Assembly: GCF_005937185.1 (NCBI RefSeq)
Contig: NZ_VCNI01000001.1
Span: 1,174,657-1,238,656, forward strand
Reading direction: 5' to 3'
DNA length: 64,000 nt
Source of the DNA: Flagellimonas algicola
Lineage (GTDB): Bacteria; Bacteroidota; Bacteroidia; Flavobacteriales; Flavobacteriaceae
In this document: positions 36,623 through 44,994 of the stretch, piece after piece
Layout of the letters: the number at the start of each line of letters is the position of its first letter
Position numbering within the stretch: the stretch's first letter is position 1
Program-made: the position numbers and the translations under genes
Notes under the pieces: generated by a model
The model's input: only the letters and a program-made list of their open reading frames with translations
What the model was told of the DNA's origin: nothing
Database searches by the model: none

Positions 36623-36927
36623 TAGCGGTACTTGTCCATTTCTTTTTCGTCCTCCTCAATATACTTTTGAATCTGTTTTTCCTCCCAATCCTTTCCAAAC
36701 AAAAGGTTGAAACCAAAAACTTTGGAAGCATGGAACGCCAGACCGATTCCCCAAGCCAATAAAGTTACAAAGTGGGGCCATTGCCAAAAGTCGTCCGTAT
36801 GCATATAGATATTCACCAAAATAAAGGTGTTGATGATTGTGTAAACGGCCAAATGGATGTAAAATCCTTTGAGTTCCTCAATCTTCTTTTTAGCTCTTTT
36901 GTATTTTTCTTGATCAAAATGTTCCAT
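36622..36927 (-). CDS. 2TM domain protein
   Basis: 101 residues from MEHFDQEKYKRAKKKIEEL; an in-frame ATG at 36939 lies within the end of the previous gene, while the one chosen has GGAG six bases upstream. Two transmembrane helices (about 25-42 and 52-72) are joined by a short loop; LAWGIGLAFHASKVFGF and DWEEKQIQKYIEEDE match the family motifs. Predicted topology has both termini in the cytoplasm. It is coupled by TAATG to the next gene. Confidence 0.85.
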   Translation of the reverse strand: MEHFDQEKYKRAKKKIEELKGFYIHLAVYTIINTFILVNIYMHTDDFWQWPHFVTLLAWGIGLAFHASKVFGFNLLFGKDWEEKQIQKYIEEDEKEMDKYR

Positions 36928-36929
36928 GA

Positions 36930-37232
36930 TTATCTCCATTTATTTTTATCCTCCCCCTCTTCCATCAACTGTTTTATTTTACGTTCTTCCCATTTTCTTC
37001 CAAAAAAGGGATTAAGGTCAAAGGTTTTGAGGGCATGAAAGAAAATTCCAATCCCCCATCCGAACGCGGCCCATAAAAACCACATATAACCAAATCCGAT
37101 GGTCAGGTAATTAATGAGAGCCAGTATTGAGATAACTACAATATAAGACCCCAAGTTGGCGTAGAATTTTTTTAGTTCATCTACGCGTTCCTTTGCCCTG
37201 ATATACTTGTTCTCTTTATTGAAATTGTCCAT
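36930..37232 (-). CDS. 2TM domain protein
   Basis: 100 residues: AKERVDELKKFYANLGSYIV at helix 1, FGWGIGIFFHALKTFDLNPF at helix 2, then RKWEERKIKQLMEEGED. Two transmembrane helices and cytoplasmic basic/acidic ends. It lies third in the array, ending two bases before the start of the following 2TM gene, and resembles both the 37274 copy and the tail of the histidine kinase. Confidence 0.87.
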   Translation of the reverse strand: MDNFNKENKYIRAKERVDELKKFYANLGSYIVVISILALINYLTIGFGYMWFLWAAFGWGIGIFFHALKTFDLNPFFGRKWEERKIKQLMEEGEDKNKWR

Positions 37233-37273
37233 GTTGGTTGGTGTTTAGCAAGGTTATTAAAGATAAGGATTCG

Positions 37274-37552
37274 TTAGAATTCGTTGCTGTTCATGTACTC
37301 CTTAATTTTTCGCTCTTCCCAGTTTTTTCCTAAAATGGGATGATGTCCGGTGGCATTCATCCACTGAGCGATTAGGCCTATCCCCCAACCTATGGCCGGA
37401 AAAAGTACCCAGGGAAAACTTGTTGTTTGGTAATTGACATACGCCAATATTGGAATAACAATACAATAGCTGATTAAGCTGCTGTAAAAACCTTTAAGTT
37501 CTTTGACTCGTTCTTTAGCTCTCTCGTATTTAAAGTCTCTATAATTTTCCAT
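37274..37552 (-). CDS. 2TM domain protein (closest to the kinase tail)
   Basis: 92 residues from MENYRDFKYERAKERVKEL (an ATG 21 bases upstream is possible). Helix 1 YCIVIPILAYVNYQTTSFPW and helix 2 PAIGWGIGLIAQWMN, then GKNWEERKIKEYMNSNEF. Of the four stand-alone copies it is the most similar to the C-terminus of the histidine kinase (which reads YCIVIPFLWWLNFRTTDFLW and GKRWEERKIKELMEKEDF), so it may have arisen by copying that tail. It is the first 2TM gene after the kinase. Confidence 0.87.
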   Translation of the reverse strand: MENYRDFKYERAKERVKELKGFYSSLISYCIVIPILAYVNYQTTSFPWVLFPAIGWGIGLIAQWMNATGHHPILGKNWEERKIKEYMNSNEF

Positions 37553-37673
37553 TTGTTTTATATTGATGTTCAACTTTGGTTTGAATTACACTTCAAAATT
37601 CGGAACAAACAGTTAGGATAAAAAAAGAGAAGGAGCCAATTGTTATTTTCTTGGGATGAGTTGTTACTGGGAT

Positions 37674-37715
37674 GAGATATGAGATATGAGACGTAAGACC
37701 AAAGACTAGAGACTA
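37674..37715. repeat. Six-unit heptanucleotide tandem repeat
   Basis: On the plus strand the units are GAGATAT, GAGATAT, GAGACGT, AAGACCA, AAGACTA, GAGACTA (pattern RAGAYNN), without gaps. The last unit supplies the stop codon of the minus-strand histidine kinase (CTA at 37713-37715). The word GGGATGAG is also repeated just to the left, at 37653-37660 and 37669-37676. Confidence 0.8.
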
Positions 37716-39056
37716 AAAATCCTCTTTCTCCATAAGCTCTTTAATCTTCCGTTCTTCCCAGCGTTTGCCCCAAAGCGGGTTTGTCCCGAAAGCTTCCATC
37801 CCGTGCATTAAGAGTCCAAAACCCCAGCCCAGTGTTGGAAAAAAGGCCCATAAAAAGTCTGTTGTCCTGAAATTGAGCCACCAGAGGAAGGGTATAACAA
37901 TGCAATAGGCCGTAAGGTTGGAATAGAAGTCCTTTATGGCCTTCACCCGTTCTTTGGCCTTTATATAGCGTTTTTCGGCAATGTAACTCTGCTGGGTCTC
38001 CACCACGCTCAAATTTTGGGTAAGCATAGGCAACGCCACACTGAATTTTAATTTGGTTTTACCAATTTCCACTGCTCTATCCGTTAAAATACTATAACGT
38101 TGCTTGATATTCTGAAGTCCCACCCCGCTACCTTTTTTGACGACCTGTTTTTCCTGAAGATTATTGCTGACCATTAGGGTTCCTGCTTTTTCTTCTACTT
38201 TGATGTGCAAGGGTTTGGCGGCTGTGACCACATTATGCTTCACCGCATTTTCCAATAGTAATTGTAAGGACAAAGGGACAATTTTGGCTTCAGGTATGCT
38301 GCTCTTCTCCGGAATATCAAAAACAATACTGTCTTCAAACCGCATCTTAAGCAACCTGACATAGGTACGTGCAAAGTTGAGCTCTTCGTCCACCGTTACC
38401 AGGTCCTTGTTTTTTTGCTCCAAAACATATCGATATACTTTGGAAAGCGATGTGGTAAACTTTTGGGCTTGGGAAGGGTCTTCCTCAATCAAGCTGGTCA
38501 AGACATTCAAACTATTGAACAGAAAATGGGGATCCAATTGATTCTTTAAGGCATCAAAGCGAGCGGAAGCGGAACCTGCAATGATTTTCTGCTCCTTGAC
38601 CCTTTTTTCCTGCCAATTCCTGTAGAAATAAAAGGCATGGAAAAAAACCGAAATAACAATGGTAATCAATAGGGCCACCACATAATAAATGGCCCTTTCA
38701 CCTGCGATGAAATCCTCCCAATTTTCGCCTTCAAAACCAATATTGATCACGATTCTTATCCAGAAAATTCCAAGCATGGTGAGAATCACACTGCCAAGTG
38801 CTCCAATGATCAAGCGGTACTTTGCATAGCGTTTCCATACCACTTTGTGATTCAGATAATCGTAATAAATCCCATTGATCATGCTTAACACAATGGAGTA
38901 GAATATGTAATACCCTATCTCACGGAAAAGGTCCATATCAAAAGATACCGACCTTCCCGAAAGCGCCCTAAGGCCAATAAATATTCCGGCAATAATTAGC
39001 CCTATCAGTATGGCTGTGGCCAATAACTTGCCGATATATTTTAGTGATATTTTCAT
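37713..39056 (-). CDS. LytS-type sensor histidine kinase with C-terminal 2TM domain
   Basis: 447 residues; the ATG at 39056 overlaps the previous stop codon (ATGA), preferred to an ATG nine bases upstream. N-terminal membrane region with four helices (about 10-145), then the His_kinase domain with phospho-acceptor His177 in QLDPHFLFNSLNVL, an ATPase domain with LLLENAVKHN (about 267-276) and KGSGVGLQNIKQRYS (about 308-322). The C-terminal 80 residues (about 362-447) are a 2TM domain: FYSNLTAYCIVIPFLWWLNF, TLGWGFGLLMHGMEAFG, RWEERKIKELMEKE. The catalytic core is therefore held between two membrane segments. It should phosphorylate the LytTR regulator at 35516, with four 2TM genes in between. 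Confidence 0.92.
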   Translation of the reverse strand: MKISLKYIGKLLATAILIGLIIAGIFIGLRALSGRSVSFDMDLFREIGYYIFYSIVLSMINGIYYDYLNHKVVWKRYAKYRLIIGALGSVILTMLGIFWIRIVINIGFEGENWEDFIAGERAIYYVVALLITIVISVFFHAFYFYRNWQEKRVKEQKIIAGSASARFDALKNQLDPHFLFNSLNVLTSLIEEDPSQAQKFTTSLSKVYRYVLEQKNKDLVTVDEELNFARTYVRLLKMRFEDSIVFDIPEKSSIPEAKIVPLSLQLLLENAVKHNVVTAAKPLHIKVEEKAGTLMVSNNLQEKQVVKKGSGVGLQNIKQRYSILTDRAVEIGKTKLKFSVALPMLTQNLSVVETQQSYIAEKRYIKAKERVKAIKDFYSNLTAYCIVIPFLWWLNFRTTDFLWAFFPTLGWGFGLLMHGMEAFGTNPLWGKRWEERKIKELMEKEDF

Positions 39057-39676
39057 TCGCCACATTGATTAAGGACAACCTCCGCCCGATCTTTTCCCCA
39101 AGAAGGATAGAAGGGTGTATCATTGCTAAAATTAGCAAAAAGTTCCAAGGACCTTTCTACGTCCTTACAATAGGGTGTTATATCCTTACCGAAATATTTG
39201 GCGCTGCCCATATCCCATTCCGCTTTGGACAGTATAACACGAGGATTTTGTGGTGCCATGGCCAGGGCCTGCTCGTACAATTGAAAATTCTTACCAGAAA
39301 GTGTCATCCCATACGTAGCTCCATCATAGGCAATCCAAGCCGTATTGATCAACGCCTCCAAAACTATCAACTCCGGATTGTCTGGAGAAATGGCCTTTGC
39401 CAAATCCAAAAATTCTTTTGCTTTTTCCAATTGATTGGATAGTTTTTCAAAATCTTTCTCACCAAATGAATGAATGGTATTGACGTGAGCCACATAATAA
39501 TGGGGAATCCAATTATCCTGTTCCGCCATGGCAATCCGTTCAAAAAGGTTGGAAGCCTCCGTGGGCTTTTGTTCGCCCCAAAGTTGAAATGCTTTTTGCA
39601 TTCCTTTGGCATACTGATCTTGGGCGGTTGCCACACTGGTTACACAAATAACTAGTACTACTAAAATCTTCTTCAT
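39053..39676 (-). CDS. Exported TPR-like protein
   Basis: 207 residues, signal peptide about 1-19 (ending in ATAQ). Helical repeats of TPR type: EQKPTEASNLFERIAMAEQD, LSNQLEKAKEFLDLAKAISP, NFQLYEQALAMAPQNPRVIL. No enzymatic motif. Its stop codon overlaps the kinase start (ATGA), so translation of the two is coupled, and it may present an envelope signal to the kinase. Upstream neighbour is the DUF2141 gene, four bases away. Confidence 0.8.
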   Translation of the reverse strand: MKKILVVLVICVTSVATAQDQYAKGMQKAFQLWGEQKPTEASNLFERIAMAEQDNWIPHYYVAHVNTIHSFGEKDFEKLSNQLEKAKEFLDLAKAISPDNPELIVLEALINTAWIAYDGATYGMTLSGKNFQLYEQALAMAPQNPRVILSKAEWDMGSAKYFGKDITPYCKDVERSLELFANFSNDTPFYPSWGKDRAEVVLNQCGE

Positions 39677-39680
39677 GGTT

Positions 39681-40100
39681 TTAAAGTTTTATAAGTTGCT
39701 GATTCGTTTTTTGATTGATGATGAATTTGGCATCTTTCCACTCCGGAGGGCCATATTTAGCCGGAGCCTGATTGCTACAGGCATAATTTTCCTTCGGATA
39801 AAAACCAAGGTATTTGTCCATTTTTCCGTTGTTGTTTTCATCATGATACACGGAAATGCCGTAGAATCCATACGGAACATTATCGAAAACAACCTCACAT
39901 TTACCATCCACAATAGTGCTGCTTTTGCTTTTGAAGGTTTTTTCCAACCAATTTTGGGCCGAGTCGTATAACCCAACCCGAAGCATTCCCTCATCACTTT
40001 CAATGTCTTGTATCTGCACTTTTAATGTGGCTGTGGTCTGTGCAGAGGCAATGGAAACCATACAGAGTATCATTCCGAAGCTTAAGATTGCTGATTTCAT
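39681..40100 (-). CDS. DUF2141 exported protein
   Basis: 139 residues, signal peptide about 1-20 (ending in ASAQ). It shows the DUF2141 core: LKVQIQDIESDEGMLRVGLY, FDNVPYGFYGISVYHDENNN, GKMDKYLGFYPKENYACSN and KYGPPEWKDAKFII, a small beta-sandwich with an acidic DENNNGKMD loop that may bind calcium. Function unknown. It appears to be the first gene of the operon that leads through the TPR protein to the kinase, 2TM genes and LytTR regulator. Confidence 0.88.
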   Translation of the reverse strand: MKSAILSFGMILCMVSIASAQTTATLKVQIQDIESDEGMLRVGLYDSAQNWLEKTFKSKSSTIVDGKCEVVFDNVPYGFYGISVYHDENNNGKMDKYLGFYPKENYACSNQAPAKYGPPEWKDAKFIINQKTNQQLIKL

Positions 40101-40208
40101 TACTTTTCGTTTTTATGATTTACACCCCAAAATTGGATCTAAGTCCTTTTGAAGCACAAAAAGAATGACTGAATTGTATGAATCAGTGGATGGATTGTTA
40201 GTTGGAAT

Positions 40209-40240
40209 AAAAAAACCCGATAGCTCAGCAAACTATCGGG
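40209..40240 (-). terminator. Terminator for the glycosidase-like lipoprotein gene
   Basis: 8-bp stem CCCGATAG (40216-40223) with CTATCGGG (40233-40240). Seven A residues at 40209-40215 give a T run on the minus strand, 24 bases after the stop at 40264. Confidence 0.85.
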
Positions 40241-40263
40241 CATACCAATTGAAAATATGAAAA

Positions 40264-41373
40264 CTAACGTTGGCTATAATCTTTGTGGATGGCTTCGTCA
40301 AAAGCAACCCAGTGAGCGTCGGTCATTCTACGTGGGGTAAAAAGGCATATGCCAGCTGCGCCATTTTGCATGGAAGTAGCAATGGCAGTCCCAATTTCTT
40401 CGGGAAGCAGTCCATGATTTTCCGGATCTTTTTCACTTCCCTTCTTTTCAGGCTTGGGACAAATAAAGAGACCGCTGTACACCGGAGCTCCATTTTTTGC
40501 GGCTGCAACTTCTTCCTTGGTCATTTCTCCGACCCATTCGGGACCTTCCAAATAAAAATCATTGTAATTCATGGGATAAATGGCGTCCAGATTCCAATTG
40601 TTCCACTCCTGCCTTACTAGCTTTTTGGAAATGGACGGTCCTGGAAATACCGCAGCATTGATCTTCTTGTTTTTGGAGTGAACTACTTCGGTAAGTCTAT
40701 TGACCATGCTAGTGATTAAATCGTACCGGTATTGCAGCCATTCGGATACTTGGGATGGATCTTCCACTTCTTTAATGTCAATACCGGTTTTAGAATGGAA
40801 ATCAGAAGTGCACTGATCACAATAGCAGTAGTCAAATTGCGGGAACTCCCTGTCCATGACCAAGCCATATTTATCCCAAAGGCCGCGGGCCAAAATCACA
40901 TCGGGAAATCGGATATAATCCAAATGAATTCCATCTACCTCTTCCACCTCGGCCACACTTCCGTATAAATCGGCCAAAAAGTTATAGACCCCTTCTTTGT
41001 TGGGACATAAAAAGGTATAATGTGACACATAGGCCGGTTTGTCAAAAGCTGATTCTCCATTTCCGTTTATGGCATACCATTCCTTTTTCAACTTTGGATT
41101 TTTACCCTGTACCATGGTAGGAATCCAAGTATGGAATTCCAATCCGGCCTCCTTGGCCAGTTTTCCCACTCTTTTATAGGTGGCCGGATCATGGCCCCCA
41201 TTGTACATGAGTCCATCAATACCTTTTGCTTTTAGGTCTTTGAATTCGGTGGTAATTTCCGCATCAGTTGCATTTCCAGGTCCCCCCAGCCAAGCATACA
41301 CGGGAATCTTAGGTTTCTCAGCGCATGATGCAAGCAGAATGGTCATAATCAGTATCGGCAAAAGTCGCTTCAT
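40264..41373 (-). CDS. Putative glycoside hydrolase-like (GHL10/DUF4015-type) lipoprotein
   Basis: 369 residues. Lipoprotein signal ending at Cys17 (ILIMTILLASC). The mature part is a TIM-barrel of the glycosyl-hydrolase-like 10 kind: KAKGIDGLMYNGGHDPATYK, GLEFHTWIPTMVQ, EEVDGIHLDYIRFPD (the conserved HxDYxRyP motif), NAAVFPGPSI, LDAIYPMNYNDFYLEGP and a late GAAGICLFTPRRMTDAHW. A CYCDQCTSDF cluster suggests bound metal or a disulfide. Substrate unknown. Monocistronic, with its own terminator. Confidence 0.85.
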   Translation of the reverse strand: MKRLLPILIMTILLASCAEKPKIPVYAWLGGPGNATDAEITTEFKDLKAKGIDGLMYNGGHDPATYKRVGKLAKEAGLEFHTWIPTMVQGKNPKLKKEWYAINGNGESAFDKPAYVSHYTFLCPNKEGVYNFLADLYGSVAEVEEVDGIHLDYIRFPDVILARGLWDKYGLVMDREFPQFDYCYCDQCTSDFHSKTGIDIKEVEDPSQVSEWLQYRYDLITSMVNRLTEVVHSKNKKINAAVFPGPSISKKLVRQEWNNWNLDAIYPMNYNDFYLEGPEWVGEMTKEEVAAAKNGAPVYSGLFICPKPEKKGSEKDPENHGLLPEEIGTAIATSMQNGAAGICLFTPRRMTDAHWVAFDEAIHKDYSQR

Positions 41374-41612
41374 TGTTAAGTATTTGTGTTATTGAGGTTG
41401 AATTTAACCAATCTTTTTGGGTATTCATTTGATTCTTAGCTGAACGACATTGTCATCCATATGAACACCTGAAATCCCGCAATAATCCCATTTGGAAATC
41501 AAAAAAAATCAAAAAAAAAAGTTACCTCCATGCAACCCTTTCCTATCCACCCCTGTCCTTAAGGCAAACAAATCCTAAAAAGGGATTTACATAATTCATT
41601 AAATCAAAAAAC
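41374..41612. other. Divergent intergenic region
   Basis: 239 bases between the divergent glycosidase-like and TonB-receptor genes, so it should hold promoters for both. It contains an oligo-A stretch at about 41498-41520. No clear palindrome and no convincing consensus promoter was found. Confidence 0.4.
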
Positions 41613-44012
41613 ATGAAACAAAAAACCGGAAGGCTTAGGCTTCCCTGGTTATGGACCGGACTATGTCTCTTATTGGGCGGTCTCACCATCCAAGCACAGC
41701 AAAATTTTACCATTAGCGGGAATGTTACCGACAAAATCAATGGGGAGACCCTTTTTGGAACTTCCATTTTTCTGGAAGGAACCACCATCGGTGCCATTAC
41801 CAACGAATATGGCTTTTATTCCTTAACCGCACCAAGTGGGGAATACATCTTGGTCTTCTCCCATATGGGATACAAAGAAATTTCAATGCCCATCCAATTG
41901 AACCAGAATTTAAAAATGGACATGGAGATTGAGGAATTCTCAACCCAATTGGACGAGGTTGAAGTGACAGCTGAGGAACCGGAACGCGCTATCCTAAGAA
42001 AACCGGAAATGAGCGTGTCCAAGCTCAATATTAAAACGGTAAAACAGATGCCCGTGGTTTTGGGCGAGGTGGATATTATCAAATCCTTGCAAATTTTACC
42101 TGGAGTCACCAACAACGGAGAAGGTTCCAGTGGGTTTCATGTTAGGGGTGGTGCAGTGGACCAAAATCTAGTATTGTTGGACGAGGCCATTATCTACAAT
42201 ACGTCACACATGCTAGGCTTTTTCTCTGTTTTCAATGCCGATGCTGTGAAAGACCTTAAACTCTACAAAGGAGGGATCCCAGCAAAGTTTGGCGGAAGAG
42301 TATCGTCTGTACTTGATGTTCGCCAAAAAGATGGAAATAGTAAGAACTTTGCCCTAACCGGAGGAATTGGAGTCATTTCCAGCAGATTGGCAGCGGAAGG
42401 TCCCATTTTTAATGATCGGGGATCTTTTCTGGTAGCCGGTCGTGGTTCTTATGCCCATTTATTCCTCAAAATGGCAGGAGAACAAAACAGCGTCAGTTTT
42501 TATGACCTTAACCTAAAGACCAATTACAACCTCAGCGACAATGACAAATTGTTCCTTTCCGGGTATTTCGGTCGGGATGTTTTTGAATTCGGTGGATCAT
42601 TCAGCAGTAGTTATGGGAATGCTTCAGGAAATTTAAGATGGAACCACATTTTCAATGATCGTTTGTTCTCCAACCTATCCCTTATTTATAGCAAGTACGA
42701 CTATGAATTGTCCATTGACGATTTTTCCTTTGATTGGATATCCTCCATCAAAAATTACAATGCCAAGTATGATTTCAAGTATTATTTCAGCGATGCCTTT
42801 AAATTGGATTTTGGGGTAAGTACCCTTAAATATGAATTTGATCCAGGGCAAATCAAACCTAAAGGACCAGATTCAGCCATTAATGAATTGCAATTGGAGC
42901 AAAAAAGTGCATTGGAGAGCGCTGCTTACGTCAATGCCGAACATAAACTTACGGATAGGTTAACCGCTCAATATGGTGTTAGGTTTAGCCATTTCAATAG
43001 AATGGGCGGGCAAAAGCTGTCTCTTTATGCCAATGACCAGCCGCTGGTCTATAACAACACTCTACAGTTTTATCAGCGAAACGACCCCATTGATGAGGTT
43101 TCCTTTAAAAAAGGGGAAAGCATCAAAACATTTTCCAATTTGGAACCCCGAGCTTCATTGGCGTACCAGTTAAATGATTACTCCTCTGTGAAGTTTGGAT
43201 ATTCCCGAGCAGCGCAGTATATCCACTTGCTGTCCAACACCTCATCGGTAACTCCGTTGGACGTATGGACACCAAGTGGCAAGTACATCAAACCACAATT
43301 ATCCGACCAGTATGCTTTGGGGTATTTCAGAAACTTTATGGACAAGAAATATTCCTTGGAAGCCGAGGTGTATTACAAAACCGTGGACAACAGAATAGAC
43401 TACATAGATGGATCCGATTTGATTGGGAACAACACCATCGAAACAGAAATTTTAAACGGAGAATCCCGCGCCTATGGTTTGGAATTGTTAATGCGAAAAA
43501 ATGAAGGGGATTTAACCGGATGGATTTCCTACACGCTTTCCAAATCGGAACAAAGAACGTTTGGCGGAAATGCAGGTGGGCCTGGTATAAACAATGGAGA
43601 CTGGTACAATACCCCATTTGACAGAACCCATGACATTTCGGTCACTGGAGCTTATAGATTCAATGATAAATGGAGTTTTGGGGCCAATGCCATTTACCAA
43701 ACCGGTAGACCCGTGACCTATCCCAATGGACAATACATCTATGAAGGTATTTCCATTGCCAATTATTCACAGCGAAATGCAGACAGGCTTCCGGATTATT
43801 ACCGACTGGACGTTTCGGCAACTTACAGACCCAATAAGAAGCCCCATAAACGTTGGAAGGGTGAATGGGTCTTTGGCATCTACAATGTTTTTAACCGAAA
43901 GAACGCGGCTTCCATTTCCTTTGGTCAAAATGTAGAGACCGGTGCAAACGAAGCAACCCGAACAGCCATCTTTGGCATAGTGCCTTCCGTAACCTATAAT
44001 TTTAAATTCTAA
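41613..44012 (+). CDS. TonB-dependent receptor with carboxypeptidase-like N-terminal domain
   Basis: 799 residues. Signal peptide about 1-29 (ending in IQAQ), a CarboxypepD_reg-like domain (about 32-115, FTISGNVTDKINGETLFGTS), plug domain (about 125-235; QMPVVLGEVDIIKSLQILPG, GFHVRGGAVDQNLVLLDEA) and a 22-strand-type barrel ending in the aromatic strand PSVTYNFKF. No SusD-like partner follows; instead a DUF4249 lipoprotein gene starts four bases later, a recurrent pair in Bacteroidota. The ligand is unknown; siderophores, peptides or glycans are possible. Confidence 0.93.
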   Translation: MKQKTGRLRLPWLWTGLCLLLGGLTIQAQQNFTISGNVTDKINGETLFGTSIFLEGTTIGAITNEYGFYSLTAPSGEYILVFSHMGYKEISMPIQLNQNLKMDMEIEEFSTQLDEVEVTAEEPERAILRKPEMSVSKLNIKTVKQMPVVLGEVDIIKSLQILPGVTNNGEGSSGFHVRGGAVDQNLVLLDEAIIYNTSHMLGFFSVFNADAVKDLKLYKGGIPAKFGGRVSSVLDVRQKDGNSKNFALTGGIGVISSRLAAEGPIFNDRGSFLVAGRGSYAHLFLKMAGEQNSVSFYDLNLKTNYNLSDNDKLFLSGYFGRDVFEFGGSFSSSYGNASGNLRWNHIFNDRLFSNLSLIYSKYDYELSIDDFSFDWISSIKNYNAKYDFKYYFSDAFKLDFGVSTLKYEFDPGQIKPKGPDSAINELQLEQKSALESAAYVNAEHKLTDRLTAQYGVRFSHFNRMGGQKLSLYANDQPLVYNNTLQFYQRNDPIDEVSFKKGESIKTFSNLEPRASLAYQLNDYSSVKFGYSRAAQYIHLLSNTSSVTPLDVWTPSGKYIKPQLSDQYALGYFRNFMDKKYSLEAEVYYKTVDNRIDYIDGSDLIGNNTIETEILNGESRAYGLELLMRKNEGDLTGWISYTLSKSEQRTFGGNAGGPGINNGDWYNTPFDRTHDISVTGAYRFNDKWSFGANAIYQTGRPVTYPNGQYIYEGISIANYSQRNADRLPDYYRLDVSATYRPNKKPHKRWKGEWVFGIYNVFNRKNAASISFGQNVETGANEATRTAIFGIVPSVTYNFKF

Positions 44013-44016
44013 CAAA

Positions 44017-44862
44017 ATGAAATCCTATTATATAATTGTATTGATTGCTTTGGTGTCGTTAATGGCATCATGCACAGATGTCATAGAAGTAGATGTACCG
44101 GAAGGCCCCATCCGATTGACAATTGAAGCCTCTCTGGATTGGGAAAAAGGAACTGCCGGTAACGAGCAGACCATTTTGTTGAGTAGTTCAACCACCTTTT
44201 ATGACAATCAAATGCCATCCCCAGTAACTGGAGCGCTGGTAACCGTTACAAATAATGATACTGGGACAATCTTCAATTTTGAAGACCAAAATGATGGTAG
44301 ATACACTACTGCCAACTTCATCCCAGTACTTGAAAATTCATATACCTTGAATGTTACCCACAACGGTGAACGCTATACGGGAACGGAAACTTTGTTCCCG
44401 GTATCCGATATCTCCGAGGTGTTTCAATCCAAAGAGGATGGTGAGGACGATGAAGCATTGGAGGTCAATGTTTCTTTTCAAGATCCAGAGGGCATAGAGA
44501 ACTATTATTACCTACGCTTTCAAAGCAGAAATGATATGCTCCCGGAGCTTTTCGATATCAAGGACGAATTTATAGATGGTAATGAAGCCACTTTCTATTA
44601 CGAAAAGACTGAGGATGAGAGTAACAATATTAGGGAATTTGAACCCGGAGACATTGTGGACATTAAGCTTTTGGGTGTATCCGAGGACTATTACAATTAT
44701 ATGCAATTGCTTATAGAACAATTTGACAGCGCAGGTGATCCATTTAGTGCAACTCCAGTTGCGCTTGTAGGAAACTGCATAAACCTGGATGACTCCAGCA
44801 ATGCCCCTTATGGGTACTTTAGGGTCACCCAGATGGTGCAAGACACTTTTACGTTTGAGTAG
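44017..44862 (+). CDS. DUF4249 lipoprotein, partner of the TonB receptor
   Basis: 281 residues. Lipoprotein signal ending at Cys19 (IALVSLMASC). The DUF4249 pattern is present: DVIEVDVPEGPIRLTIEASL, ITILL-type strand QTILLSSSTTFYDNQ, PVTGALVTVTNNDTG, YTLNVTHNGERYTGTE. Such proteins lie next to TonB receptors of this class and may act as an outer-surface lid or ligand binder, by analogy with SusD; that role is inference. Ends before a strong terminator. Confidence 0.87.
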   Translation: MKSYYIIVLIALVSLMASCTDVIEVDVPEGPIRLTIEASLDWEKGTAGNEQTILLSSSTTFYDNQMPSPVTGALVTVTNNDTGTIFNFEDQNDGRYTTANFIPVLENSYTLNVTHNGERYTGTETLFPVSDISEVFQSKEDGEDDEALEVNVSFQDPEGIENYYYLRFQSRNDMLPELFDIKDEFIDGNEATFYYEKTEDESNNIREFEPGDIVDIKLLGVSEDYYNYMQLLIEQFDSAGDPFSATPVALVGNCINLDDSSNAPYGYFRVTQMVQDTFTFE

Positions 44863-44878
44863 TTTTTTGGTTGGTGCA

Positions 44879-44920
44879 AATCCCAAGGTTCAAGCATCTT
44901 TCTTGACCTTGGGATTTTTT
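44879..44920 (+). terminator. Terminator after the TonB receptor/DUF4249 pair
   Basis: Stem AATCCCAAGGT (44879-44889) with ACCTTGGGATT (44906-44916), the helix continuing inward through TCAAG/CTTG, followed by six T residues. Confidence 0.9.
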
Positions 44921-44994
44921 ATTTAGAAAAGTGCCAAATGTAACACTTGCCAAAAAGTATTGTCTTTGAAGAACTAACTCAAAGACCCTCTCCT

